From: Kribbella catacumbae DSM 19601
GTDB lineage: Bacteria > Actinomycetota > Actinomycetes > Propionibacteriales > Kribbellaceae
Assembly: GCF_000372465.1 (NCBI RefSeq)
Contig: NZ_AQUZ01000082.1
Location: 1-34,304, forward strand
Length of the DNA: 34,304 nucleotides
Direction of reading: 5' to 3'
This document shows, in pieces, positions 26,661-34,304 of this stretch. Within the stretch, counting starts at the first letter, position 1. Every line of letters starts with the position of its first letter. The translations under genes and the position numbers were made by a program. The notes beneath the pieces are model-generated. The model was given only the letters and a program-made list of their open reading frames with translations. It was not told the DNA's origin and did no database searches.

Positions 26661-27952
26661 AACGCAAACTCACCGCCGCCCTGTTAGCGCTAGGTCTGGC
26701 TGGTACTACGGCCGCCTGTGGCGGCAGCTCGGGTGGCGGCGGCGATGCCGATGCGGCCGCCCAAGCCCGTGGCGAGATCACCGTCTGGCTGTCCAACAAC
26801 GCCGAGGAAGTGGCCTGGGGCAAGCAGATGGTGGCGGCCTGGAACGCCGCGCACGCGGACCAGAAGGTGACCGCCCAGGAGATCCCGGCCGGTAAGAGCT
26901 CCGAAGAGGTCATCGGCGCCGCGATCACCGCCGGCAACGCGCCCTGCCTGATCTTCAACACCTCGCCCGCGTCCGTCTCGCAGTTCCAGAAGCAGGGTGG
27001 CCTGGTGGCGCTCGATAGCTTCCCGGACGGCAAGTCGTACCTTGAGGAGCGGTCGGGCAAGGTCGCCGAGCAGTACAAGTCGACCGACGGCAAGTACTAC
27101 CAGCTGCCGTGGAAGGCCAACCCGGTGATGATCTTCTACAACAAGAAGGCGTTCGCGAAGGCGGGTATCGACACGGCCAAGCCGCCGTTGGCGACGTACG
27201 ACGAGTTCCTCGCCACCTCGCGGAAGCTGGTCGCGGCGAAGGCGTCGAAGTTCGCGATCTACCCGGCGCCGAGCAACGAGTTCTACCAGCCCTGGTTCGA
27301 CTTCTACCCGCTGTTCGCGGCCGAGACCGGCGGTAAACAACTCGTTGCCGACGGCAAGGCGCAGTTGGCGTCCGAGGAGGGCAAGAAGGTCGCCAACTTC
27401 TGGCGGACCCTGTACGCCGAGAAGCTCGCGTCGCAGGAGAAGTACACCGGTGATTCGTTCGCCGACGGCACCGCCGCGATGGCGATCGTCGGCCCATGGG
27501 CGATCGCGTCGTACAAGGGCAAGGTGGAGTGGGGCGCAGTACCGGTGCCAACGTCGGCCGGTAAGCCCGCGGCCGAGACCTTCACGTTCAGTGACGCGAA
27601 GAACGTCGCGATGTACTCGGCCTGCAAGAACCGTGGCACCGCTTGGGACGTGCTGAAGTTCGCGACCAGTAAGGAGCAGGACGGCAAGCTGCTGGAAGGC
27701 ACCGGCCAGATGCCGCTGCGGGACGGCGTCGCGACGGCGTATCCGGACTACTTCGCGAAGAACACGGCCTACCAGCAGTTCGCCGACCAGGCCGCGCGCA
27801 CGGTCGAGGTGCCGAACGTGGCGAACTCGATCACCATCTGGCAGACCTTCCGGGACGCCTATTCCAAGTCCGTGATCTTCGGCCAGGAGGACCCGGGGGC
27901 GGCTCTGGACGGCGCCGCGCAGAAGATCGAACAGCTCGCTGCTCAGTCATGA
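26657..27952 (+). CDS. Sugar ABC transporter substrate-binding lipoprotein (GH130 operon)
   Basis: 431 residues. Signal peptide with lipobox TAAC (Cys21), followed by a flexible GGSSGGGGDADAA linker and an extracellular solute-binding domain (ITVWLSNNAEEVAWGKQMVA, YYQLPWKANPVMIFYNKKAF, GTAAMAIVGPWAIASYKGKV). Anchored outside the membrane, it feeds the two permeases downstream. Distinct from the other binding protein in the window, so the two transporters probably take different oligosaccharides. Coupled to lacI and to the next permease by 4-base overlaps. Confidence 0.94.
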   Translation: MKRKLTAALLALGLAGTTAACGGSSGGGGDADAAAQARGEITVWLSNNAEEVAWGKQMVAAWNAAHADQKVTAQEIPAGKSSEEVIGAAITAGNAPCLIFNTSPASVSQFQKQGGLVALDSFPDGKSYLEERSGKVAEQYKSTDGKYYQLPWKANPVMIFYNKKAFAKAGIDTAKPPLATYDEFLATSRKLVAAKASKFAIYPAPSNEFYQPWFDFYPLFAAETGGKQLVADGKAQLASEEGKKVANFWRTLYAEKLASQEKYTGDSFADGTAAMAIVGPWAIASYKGKVEWGAVPVPTSAGKPAAETFTFSDAKNVAMYSACKNRGTAWDVLKFATSKEQDGKLLEGTGQMPLRDGVATAYPDYFAKNTAYQQFADQAARTVEVPNVANSITIWQTFRDAYSKSVIFGQEDPGAALDGAAQKIEQLAAQS

Positions 27953-28875
27953 CCAGGGACACTAGGGGCCGCGGCGGCGGCCGGGGCGGTGGCGAGCTGG
28001 CCACCGTCCTGGGCAAGCAGCCGATCGGGACTGCGTTCGTCACGCCGTACGTCGTATTCCTGGCGGCGGTGTTCGCCTACCCCCTGGTGTTCGCGGTGTA
28101 CATGTCGTTCCACGACTACTTCTTCGCAGCACCCGGAGTTGTCGTGGACCGGCCGTTCGTGGGGTTTGACAACTACGCCGCGGTGCTGTCCGATCCGGCC
28201 GTGCGCAGGTCGTTTGCGAACATCGGGATCTTCCTGCTGATCAACGTGCCACTGACGGTCGTCCTGTCGCTGCTGCTGGCCTACGCGCTCAATGCCGCGA
28301 TCAGGTGGCGGACGTTCTTCCGGGTCAGTTACTACGTGCCGTACGTGACGGCGAGCGTCGCCGTGGTCGGGGTCTGGCTGTTCCTGTTCAACTCCAACGG
28401 GCTGGTCAACACCGTGCTCGGCCCGCTCGCCCCGGATCCGTCGTGGCTGGTCAACTCCAACCTCGCGATGCCGACTGTCGCGATCTATGTGACCTGGAAG
28501 CAGTTGGGCTTCTTCATCCTGCTCTACCTGGCCGCGCTGCAGAACGTGTCGAAGGATCTCTACGAGGCGGCGTCGATGGACGGCGCCAGCCGGTTGAAGT
28601 CGTTCTGGAACGTCACCGTGCCAGGGGTACGGCCCGCCACCACGCTGGTCGTCCTGCTGGCGACCGTGACCGGGGCGAACCTCTTCACCGAGCCCTATCT
28701 GCTGACGGGCGGTGGCGGCCCTGACGGCGCCTCGGCCTCCCCGGTGCTGATCATGTACCAACGGGGCATCGAGCAGGGCAATCCCGATATCGGTTCGGCC
28801 ATCGGCGTCCTGCTCGTTCTTGGGGTACTGACCCTGGCCCTGATCCAGCGTCGACTGCTCGACCGGGAGTCCTGA
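27949..28875 (+). CDS. Carbohydrate ABC transporter permease (MalF-like, CUT1)
   Basis: 308 residues. The Gly/Arg-rich cytoplasmic start (RGRGGGRGGG) is followed by six membrane helices (first: AFVTPYVVFLAAVFAYPLVF). EAA loop: DLYEAASMDGASRLKSFWNV. The start overlaps the binding-protein stop by 4 bases and the stop overlaps the next permease by one base. No ATPase gene is present in the operon. Confidence 0.94.
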   Translation: MTRDTRGRGGGRGGGELATVLGKQPIGTAFVTPYVVFLAAVFAYPLVFAVYMSFHDYFFAAPGVVVDRPFVGFDNYAAVLSDPAVRRSFANIGIFLLINVPLTVVLSLLLAYALNAAIRWRTFFRVSYYVPYVTASVAVVGVWLFLFNSNGLVNTVLGPLAPDPSWLVNSNLAMPTVAIYVTWKQLGFFILLYLAALQNVSKDLYEAASMDGASRLKSFWNVTVPGVRPATTLVVLLATVTGANLFTEPYLLTGGGGPDGASASPVLIMYQRGIEQGNPDIGSAIGVLLVLGVLTLALIQRRLLDRES

Positions 28876-29699
28876 TGAAGAGTCCGTGGCGCTTCCTCGC
28901 CCTGCTGGTCGGGGCCTTCGTCTTCCTGTTCCCCTTCTACTACATGCTGATCGGCAGCCTGCAGACCGAGCCGGACCCGTCGGTCGGGGGTGCGTTCCCG
29001 TCGCCGGGCAACCTGACCGGGCACAACTACACCGAAATCAACGCGGCGATCGACCTCGGCCGGTCCCTGCTGAACTCGGGGATCTTCACCGGCGGGGTCA
29101 TCCTCGGCACCCTGGTCTTCGGCGTCCTGGCCGGCTACGCGCTGGCCCGGTTGCAGTTCCGCGGGCGAGGAACGGTGTTCAACCTGATGCTGCTGGTGCA
29201 GGTGATCCCGTTCCAGCTGCTGACCATCCCGCTGTACGTGCTGATCGTGCGCAGCTACGGCCTCGCCGACTCCTACCTGGGCATGATCGCGCCGTTCGCG
29301 ATCAACTCGACCGCGGTGTTCGTGTTCCGGCAGTACTTCCTGCAGCTGCCGCAGGAGCTGTTCGACTCGGCCCGGATCGACGGCGCCCGCGAGCTCGACA
29401 TCCTGCTGCGCGTGGCGGTTCCGCTGGTCAAACCCGCCCTGCTGACCGGAGTACTGCTGACCTTCATCGGCCCGTGGAACGAGTTCCTCTGGCCCTTCCT
29501 GATCACCAAACAACAAGACCTGCAACCCCTCGCGGTGTCCCTGGCCAACTACATCACCACCGTCTCGGCACGGGCTGCTAACCCGTTCGGCGCAGTACTG
29601 GCCGGCGCCTGCGTGCTTGCTGCTCCAGCGGTCGCGTTGTTCCTCGTCTTCCAGCGCCGCTTCATTTCGTCCAGCCTCGAGTCCGGGGTCAAGGGCTAG
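28875..29699 (+). CDS. Carbohydrate ABC transporter permease (MalG-like, CUT1)
   Basis: 274 residues, six membrane helices (first: FLALLVGAFVFLFPFYYMLI). EAA loop: ELFDSARIDGARELDILLRV. The C-terminus SSLESGVKG matches the subfamily. ATG 28875 overlaps the previous stop as TGATG. Partner of the preceding MalF-like permease. Confidence 0.94.
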   Translation: MKSPWRFLALLVGAFVFLFPFYYMLIGSLQTEPDPSVGGAFPSPGNLTGHNYTEINAAIDLGRSLLNSGIFTGGVILGTLVFGVLAGYALARLQFRGRGTVFNLMLLVQVIPFQLLTIPLYVLIVRSYGLADSYLGMIAPFAINSTAVFVFRQYFLQLPQELFDSARIDGARELDILLRVAVPLVKPALLTGVLLTFIGPWNEFLWPFLITKQQDLQPLAVSLANYITTVSARAANPFGAVLAGACVLAAPAVALFLVFQRRFISSSLESGVKG

Positions 29700-29720
29700 T
29701 CTTTTTGAAAGGTTCTCGCT

Positions 29721-30779
29721 GTGACTGTTCCTTATACTTTGACGCGTCTCGGTGTCGTGATGGCGCCGGAGCCGGGCAACTCGCTCGAATCCGAAGGGGT
29801 CCTCAACCCGGCTTCCGGGCACACACCTGACGGGCGGCTCTATCTGCTGCCGCGCTTGGTTGCCCCGGGCAATATATCGCGGGTTGGGCTGGCCGAGGTG
29901 GTGCTGAGCGACGGCGTACCGACCGGGGTCAGGCGTGAGGGCGTCGTCCTGGCGCCCGATGAAGGGTGGGAGCGCGGGCTCAACAACGCCGGCGTCGAGG
30001 ACCCGCGGGTGACGTGGATCCCGTCGCTCGGCAAGCACGTGATGACGTATGTTGCCTATGGCCCGCTCGGGCCGAAGCCCGCGCTCGCGGTGTCGGACGA
30101 TCCGCGGTCGTGGACTCGGTTGGGGCCGCTGCACTTCGAGTATCAGGCTGAGCTGGACACTGATCTCAACCTGTTTCCCAACAAGGACACGGTTTTCTTC
30201 CCCGAGCCGGTGCCTGGGCCGGACGGCGTACCGGCGTACGCGATGCTGCATCGGCCGATGTGGGATCTCGGCTGGTTCCGCGAAGGGGAGGGGGTGCATC
30301 TGCCGGCTGGCGTGAAGGATGATCGGCCGGGCATCTGGGTTTCGTTTGTCCCAGTGGCGGAGGTCGAGCGCGATCTGGCCAATCTGGTGCACCTGCGGAA
30401 CCACCGGCTGGTGGCGATGTCGGAGTATCCCTTCGAGGAGCTCAAGATCGGTGCGGGGCCTGCGCCTCTTCGCGTTCCTGAGGGGTGGCTCGTCATCCAC
30501 CATGGCGTGACTGGTGAGCAGCCGCAGGGGTTTGACCCAACGACGCAGAAGGTCAGCTATGCCGCCGGCGCGCTGATCTTGGATCCGGCCGACGTGACCC
30601 GGGTTCTCGACCGTACTGCGGAACCGATCTTGGTCCCAGAGACCGAGGAGGAACGCATCGGCACTGTCGGCAATGTGGTCTTCCCTACGGCCATTGAGGA
30701 AGTCGACGGCGTTCACTACGTCTTCTACGGGATGGCGGACGCCAAGATCGGCGTTGCCCGGCTGGACCGGCTGTCATGA
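29721..30779 (+). CDS. Glycoside hydrolase family 130 phosphorylase/hydrolase
   Basis: 352 residues, cytoplasmic, five-bladed propeller family. The conserved GVEDPR (91-96) carries the presumed catalytic Asp94; also visible are YLLPRLVAPGNISRVGLAEV and WLVIHHGVTG. GH130 enzymes mostly phosphorolyse or hydrolyse beta-mannosides (mannose-glucose, mannose-GlcNAc or beta-1,2-mannan). GTG 29721 has AAAGG about 10 bases upstream and lies 21 bases after the permease gene. With the importer this suggests intracellular processing of a mannose-containing oligosaccharide; the linkage cannot be read from sequence. Confidence 0.9.
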   Translation: MTVPYTLTRLGVVMAPEPGNSLESEGVLNPASGHTPDGRLYLLPRLVAPGNISRVGLAEVVLSDGVPTGVRREGVVLAPDEGWERGLNNAGVEDPRVTWIPSLGKHVMTYVAYGPLGPKPALAVSDDPRSWTRLGPLHFEYQAELDTDLNLFPNKDTVFFPEPVPGPDGVPAYAMLHRPMWDLGWFREGEGVHLPAGVKDDRPGIWVSFVPVAEVERDLANLVHLRNHRLVAMSEYPFEELKIGAGPAPLRVPEGWLVIHHGVTGEQPQGFDPTTQKVSYAAGALILDPADVTRVLDRTAEPILVPETEEERIGTVGNVVFPTAIEEVDGVHYVFYGMADAKIGVARLDRLS

Positions 30780-32788
30780 CTGTCACTCGTCGTACTGTCC
30801 TCGGCGGCACCCTTGCCGTTGCCGCGGTCTCGAGCGTCTCCAGCGTCTCCGTGCCTGCCTCTGCTGCCTCCGCCTCTGCTGCCTCTGCCGCTGCGGCTCT
30901 GACGAACCTCGCGCATCTCGATTATCTCGGTGCTGTCGTCACGCCGCCTGCTGTGGCTGGGCATTCGACCTACGGCTCTGAGCCGCTCGGGGTGCTGTGG
31001 ACCTATGCCGACCGTCGCGCCGACGGTTCGTACGCCCGCATCGGCGGTGGCACCTATGACCCGGCCACCGACACCTACGGGCAAGGCGCCTACAACGCAG
31101 ACGACCTTGCCCGGGCTGCTGTCGTCTACCTGCGGCACTACTCGATGCACGGTGACTCGCACAGCCGACAGGCGGCGTACGGGCTGCTGCGTGGGCTGAC
31201 CTTCCTACAGACGGCCAGTGGAGCCAACACCGGCAACGTAGTCCTCTGGATGCAGCCGGACGGCACTCTCAACCCCAGTGCCGAACCGGTAGAACTCCCT
31301 GACCCGTCCGACTCCGGTCCGTCGTACTGGCTGGCCCGGACCGTCTGGGCGCTGGGGGAGGGCTACGCCGTCTTCCGGTCGCTGGACGCCGGGTTCGCCG
31401 CCTTCCTGCGCACGCGACTCGAGTTGGCGATCACTGCACTGGAGCGGCAGGTGTTGATCCGCTACGGCGACTGGAACGTGGTTGACGGCCGCCGCGTGCC
31501 TGCATGGCTGATCGCGGCCGGCGCGGACGCTACCTCTGAAGCCATCCTCGGTCTGGCCGCGTATGTCGGCGCGGGCGGCTCCACGGGCGCGCGCCGCGCA
31601 CTCAACCGCTTCGCTGAGGCTGTGGCAGCCATGGCCTCTGGTGACACCCGCACGTGGCCGTTCCGAGCACTGCTCCCTTGGGGCGAGTCCATCTCGGTCT
31701 GGCACGCCTGGGGCGCGCAGATGCCCTCCGCCTTGGCCGCCGCTTCCGCAGTACTGCGAACGCCCCGCTTCCTGGACGCGGCTCTTGGCGACACGGCCGG
31801 CTTCACTCCGCTACTGATGACCGCCGGCGGCCCTGACAACGGCTGGCTCCCGGCACCCATCGACCGGACGCAGATCGCGTACGGCGTCGACGCCCGCCTG
31901 CAGGCGTTGCTCGGCGTAGCGGCTGCGGCTCGGCGTCCTGGGCTGCGTCAGGTCGCCGCCTTCGTAGCTGCCTGGTACTTCGGCGCGAACCGGGCCGGTG
32001 AAGCCATGTACGACCGTCTGACCGGCCGGACCTACGACGGCATCTCTGGAGAGGGAGTGGTCAACCGCAACTCCGGCGCCGAATCCACCATCCACGGCCT
32101 GCTCTCCATGCTGGCCCTGGATGCAGAGCCTTCCCTGGCTGCGCTGGCCAGCTCATTGAGGCCTGCTAGCCGCTCCGGTCTCCGCATGGTTGAGGCCGAG
32201 TCGGCAACGCTGTCCGGCGGCGCCACGGTAGTCACGCCTCCGTCTCCGTGGACTGGCGAATCCCAATGGAGCAACAACTCCTACGTCGCGCTCACCACGG
32301 GTGGTACTGCCACCTGGACGCTCCCGACCTTCGACCAGCCGCAACTGGTCCTGCCTGTCATCGACGTCGTCGACGACCGCACAGCGGGCTCTTCCAAGTG
32401 GTCTACCGCCACTGGCCCTCTGGGCACTCTTGATCACGGCACTGGCGGCCCACAAGGTGTATCCGCCGCTCCCGGCGCTCTGCTCCCACGCACGCTCCCT
32501 GGTGTGCTCCCAGCCGGCACGACCGAGCTCACTGCCACCGCAGTGGGTCAGTCTCTCCGCGTGGACGCAGTACTCCTCTTGCCCCTGATCTCGAAGCTGC
32601 AGCTGACCTCGGCGACCCTGCTCACGAGCGTCGACAGCCACCCACGCTCCACCACGGTCACCGTCGCTTCGGGCCGCAGCGTCGTCACTGCCTATGACCG
32701 GCTCGGCGTCCGCAAGTCCCGGTTCACCACCACAGCCCGGACCTTCACCGTCCCCGTCTCCCCGGGAGGCTTCACCATCATCCTCTGA
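30776..32788 (+). CDS. Tat-exported putative glycosidase with C-terminal carbohydrate-binding-like domain
   Basis: 670 residues. Twin-arginine signal TRRTVLGG (Arg5, Arg6) with an Ala/Ser-rich hydrophobic stretch. Residues about 45-460 look all-helical with repeated aromatic helices (NADDLARAAVVYLRHYSMHG, SYWLARTVWALGEGYAVFRS, SISVWHAWGAQMPSALAAAS), like six-hairpin (alpha/alpha) glycosidases. From about 465 (RMVEAESATLSGGATVV) a beta-rich region resembles a CBM35/CBM6-type jelly roll. I do not recognise a named family, and catalytic residues cannot be assigned. ATG 30776 overlaps the GH130 stop by 4 bases, so it is last in the operon. Probably the extracellular enzyme that releases the oligosaccharide imported by this operon (inference). 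Confidence 0.75.
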   Translation: MTVTRRTVLGGTLAVAAVSSVSSVSVPASAASASAASAAAALTNLAHLDYLGAVVTPPAVAGHSTYGSEPLGVLWTYADRRADGSYARIGGGTYDPATDTYGQGAYNADDLARAAVVYLRHYSMHGDSHSRQAAYGLLRGLTFLQTASGANTGNVVLWMQPDGTLNPSAEPVELPDPSDSGPSYWLARTVWALGEGYAVFRSLDAGFAAFLRTRLELAITALERQVLIRYGDWNVVDGRRVPAWLIAAGADATSEAILGLAAYVGAGGSTGARRALNRFAEAVAAMASGDTRTWPFRALLPWGESISVWHAWGAQMPSALAAASAVLRTPRFLDAALGDTAGFTPLLMTAGGPDNGWLPAPIDRTQIAYGVDARLQALLGVAAAARRPGLRQVAAFVAAWYFGANRAGEAMYDRLTGRTYDGISGEGVVNRNSGAESTIHGLLSMLALDAEPSLAALASSLRPASRSGLRMVEAESATLSGGATVVTPPSPWTGESQWSNNSYVALTTGGTATWTLPTFDQPQLVLPVIDVVDDRTAGSSKWSTATGPLGTLDHGTGGPQGVSAAPGALLPRTLPGVLPAGTTELTATAVGQSLRVDAVLLLPLISKLQLTSATLLTSVDSHPRSTTVTVASGRSVVTAYDRLGVRKSRFTTTARTFTVPVSPGGFTIIL

Positions 32789-32874
32789 GTGCCTCGGCAC
32801 ACCAATCGGCCACAAAGGCCAGCGCGATCCCGCGCTGCTGGAAGAGATGCTGTCTGCCTGCTGGTGGTATGCCT

Positions 32875-32937
32875 GTGCGGGGTGCGGGGTGCGGGGTGCG
32901 GGGTGCGGGGTGCGGGGTGCGGGGTGTGCAGTGCGGG
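32875..32937. repeat. 7-bp tandem repeat (GTGCGGG)n
   Basis: Seven perfect GTGCGGG units (32875-32923), one degraded unit GTGTGCA, then a ninth perfect unit (32931-32937). It fills much of the 164-base gap between the convergent secreted-glycosidase and AraC genes. G-runs every 7 bases on the plus strand could form G-quadruplex structure. Otherwise I see nothing in the gap. Confidence 0.9.
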
Positions 32938-32952
32938 CGAGCGGGGGTGGTG

Positions 32953-33642
32953 TCAGGCGAGGAGGGTTCGGGGTGGTACTCCGGTGAGTGCCTTCACATC
33001 GCGGGTGAAGTGGGCCTGGTCGGCGTACCCGCTTCGCGCCGCGACCTCCGCGAGGGGAAGGCCTCTGCGTGCTCTGTCCAGCGCGAGATTCAGCCGGAGT
33101 ACCCGATCCAGCATCTTCGGCCCATACCCAAACGCGTCCAGGCATCGCCGATACAGCTGCCGCTCGCTCAACCCGACGCTGCCGGCCAGAGCCGGTACCG
33201 CGACACCGCGCCGGACGCCACGCAGTACCTGACTCACCAACCGATCAGGCGCCGCATCGAACAACCCACCGGCGATCTCCTCCAACGCCAACGCCGGGTC
33301 CGCCGACCTCCCGATCCGATCCGCCAACCAGCGGGACCTGCCGGGCGACCAGAGATCAGCCAACGGCACCTTCAGATCGAGAACCTCCCGCGCAGGCACC
33401 CCCAGAAACCCCGGCGCGGTCCCCGGCGCAAACCGGATCCCCGCAAACCGCGTCCCCACCTCGGAACGCCCCACAAACGCCCGGCTATCCGGCCCGGCGA
33501 CGACCAGTTCACCCTCGATCCACAGCAGATCCATACACCCATCAGGCAAAACCCGATAAGCCCCACCATCCGCAGTACGAGCCCATAACACAGCCCCAGG
33601 CAACACCGCCGCCCGCTCCCGATACCTCTTAAGCTCACCCAC
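32953..33642 (-). CDS. AraC-family transcriptional regulator with DUF6597-type N-terminus
   Basis: 229 residues from GTG 33642. The N-terminal domain (YRERAAVLPGAVLW, RVLPDGCMDLLWI, LVVAGPDSRAFVG) is the DUF6597 sensor type; the C-terminus carries two helix-turn-helix motifs, ending in the AraC signature LAEVAARSGYADQAHFTRDV. The frame is open to ATG 33852, but the extra residues are low-complexity Arg/Gly text from the repeat region, so I start at the GTG preceded by GGGGG. Single-gene unit facing away from the right-edge gene; target unknown. Confidence 0.87.
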   Translation of the reverse strand: MGELKRYRERAAVLPGAVLWARTADGGAYRVLPDGCMDLLWIEGELVVAGPDSRAFVGRSEVGTRFAGIRFAPGTAPGFLGVPAREVLDLKVPLADLWSPGRSRWLADRIGRSADPALALEEIAGGLFDAAPDRLVSQVLRGVRRGVAVPALAGSVGLSERQLYRRCLDAFGYGPKMLDRVLRLNLALDRARRGLPLAEVAARSGYADQAHFTRDVKALTGVPPRTLLA

Positions 33643-34136
33643 ACCCCCAGTCTGCAACCCCCCACCGACATTCCCCACGCACCCACCCACCAGCGCCCCA
33701 GTGCTCCCCGCTGCGCCAAGCCGCGTCCGATAACGAGCCGCTCCACCAATCCGCGTCCGCGCTGGTTCCCGCCTGCCGACCTGCGCCCGTTCGACCAAGC
33801 CGCCGCCCGACCCTGTACACCTGCGCTGCTTCCCGATTCGTCGACCCGGCACCCGCTAACGCGCGTTCGGCTGAGCCGGGGTTCGCCCTGTCCACCCGCG
33901 CAGCTCGCCGCTGCACAAAGCCGCGGTCCAACCTGTCCATCCGCGCTGCCCCGCCCGCCCGCTCGATCAGGCCGCGCCCCACCCTGTCTGCCCGCGCTGC
34001 TCCCGCTCTGCCGACCCGATCCCAACCACCGCGACCCAGCTGACCCACGCCCGCACTCCCGTCGTGACAGCGACCTCACAGCCGACGCAGCGCGGGTCAG
34101 AGGGTGCCAGCTGTTGCCATAAGCAACATCATCGCT

Positions 34137-34167
34137 TTGTCCACACCCCAGCCATTCCTGTGCATAA
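34137..34167. promoter_or_regulatory. Two DnaA-box-like sites
   Basis: TTGTCCACA (34137-34145, the form preferred in high-GC actinobacteria) and TGTGCATAA (34159-34167, reverse complement of TTATGCACA) lie 13 bases apart and point towards each other, upstream of the right-edge gene. They could be DnaA binding sites or chance; no AT-rich unwinding region or dnaA/dnaN neighbour is present. Confidence 0.3.
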
Positions 34168-34227
34168 CTTGACCAGTTTCGGCCACTCGCTGATTCCCTT
34201 ATAGATAAGGCCTTCCAGCCACGAAAA

Positions 34228-34250
34228 CTGTCGGTGGCCTCGTCTAGAGT
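34228..34250 (+). promoter_or_regulatory. PafBC-type DNA-damage promoter
   Basis: CTGTCGGTG (34228-34236), 8 bases, TAGAGT (34245-34250) matches the mycobacterial RecA/LexA-independent damage promoter tTGTCRGTG-N8-TAnnnT with one mismatch at its weakest position. The -10 ends 7 bases before ATG 34258, so the transcript would be leaderless. Confidence 0.75.
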
Positions 34251-34257
34251 TCTGGGT

Positions 34258-34304
34258 ATGGAGACCTCGCAGCTACTCTCACCGTCGATGCTCGGTGACA
34301 GCGC
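34258..34304 (+). CDS. Start of a damage-inducible gene, 5' 47 bases only
   Basis: ATG 34258 opens a frame METSQLLSPSMLGDSA that runs off the right edge. Gene status rests on the PafBC-type promoter with exact leaderless spacing rather than on length. No ribosome binding site is present. The product cannot be named from 15 residues; a DNA-repair or DUF222/HNH protein is plausible from the promoter type (inference). Confidence 0.55.
   Translation, partial: METSQLLSPSMLGDS

Larger units (their letters stand above)
33643..34257. other. Gene-free stretch with degenerate repeats
   Basis: 615 bases without a convincing gene. From about 33715 to 34025 it contains roughly five diverged copies of a 50-80-base unit with the core AAGCCGCG...CCTGT.CACCCGCGCTGC...CCGACC. 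Minus-strand frames here translate to Arg/Gly/Ala repeats (such as RADRVGRGLIER and RMDRLDRGFVQR) with no recognisable domain. The last 120 bases, more AT-rich, hold promoter-type signals for the right-edge gene. Confidence 0.6.

Noticed and set aside
28695..30716. 673-codon minus-strand frame opposite the permeases and GH130
   Set aside because: Shadow of real genes on the plus strand; no recognisable domain.
32875..32937. Tandem array considered as CRISPR
   Set aside because: 7-bp units without spacers; no cas genes.
33635..34048. 137-codon minus frame with Arg-rich repeats
   Set aside because: No domain, ribosome binding site or codon bias; explained by the DNA repeats.
34130..34215. DnaA-box cluster considered as replication origin
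   Set aside because: Only two or three boxes, no dnaA, dnaN or AT-rich unwinding region.

Overview
This is a high-GC actinobacterial window. The order mtrA-mtrB-lpqB-comF-hpf-secA, the SEC-C-tailed SecA, the DUF58/MoxR/DUF4350/DUF4129 operon and the wealth of LacI/CUT1 sugar genes fit Propionibacteriales, most likely a Kribbella-like soil organism; the genus is inference. No tRNA, rRNA, CRISPR array or transposase was seen.

Layout. (1) 1-1099: 5' part of a minus-strand DUF222 (13E12-type) HNH-endonuclease gene, apparently leaderless, with a near-perfect LexA box on its start. (2) 1211-6264: minus-strand, translationally coupled operon (membrane protein, DUF4129, DUF4350, MoxR ATPase, DUF58). 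(3) 6471-12286: plus-strand mtrA, mtrB, lpqB, comF, hpf; mtrB and possibly comF lack a standard start codon where one is expected. (4) 12368-15010: secreted trypsin-like protease, small membrane protein and a YcaQ-type DNA glycosylase, sitting between hpf and secA. (5) 15226-19251: secA, a 29-bp perfect inverted repeat, a terminator, and a nitronate monooxygenase.

(6) 19241-32788: two divergent carbohydrate operons around a LacI-type repressor. The minus operon encodes a secreted GH114 (endo-alpha-1,4-polygalactosaminidase family) enzyme, a CUT1 ABC importer (binding protein and two permeases), a PfkB sugar kinase and a GH4 glycosidase. This reads as a scavenging pathway for a galactosamine/galactose polymer such as fungal galactosaminogalactan or Pel-like material. 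The plus operon encodes LacI, a second CUT1 importer, a GH130 phosphorylase/hydrolase and a Tat-exported two-domain putative glycosidase. Neither importer has its own ATPase, so a shared MsiK-like ATPase elsewhere is implied. Two LacI-type operators exactly 21 bp apart sit on the lacI promoter, and a weak third copy lies in the GH114 leader.

(7) 32789-34304: a 7-bp tandem repeat, an AraC-type regulator, about 600 bp of degenerate repeats without a convincing gene, and the first 47 bases of a plus-strand gene behind a textbook PafBC-type (RecA-independent DNA-damage) promoter. Both window edges therefore carry apparently leaderless, DNA-damage-linked genes.

The best candidates for something undescribed are the GH114/CUT1/PfkB/GH4 operon, the GH130 plus secreted-protein operon, the large inverted repeat after secA, and a genome-wide-looking preference for GTAC-containing codon pairs.
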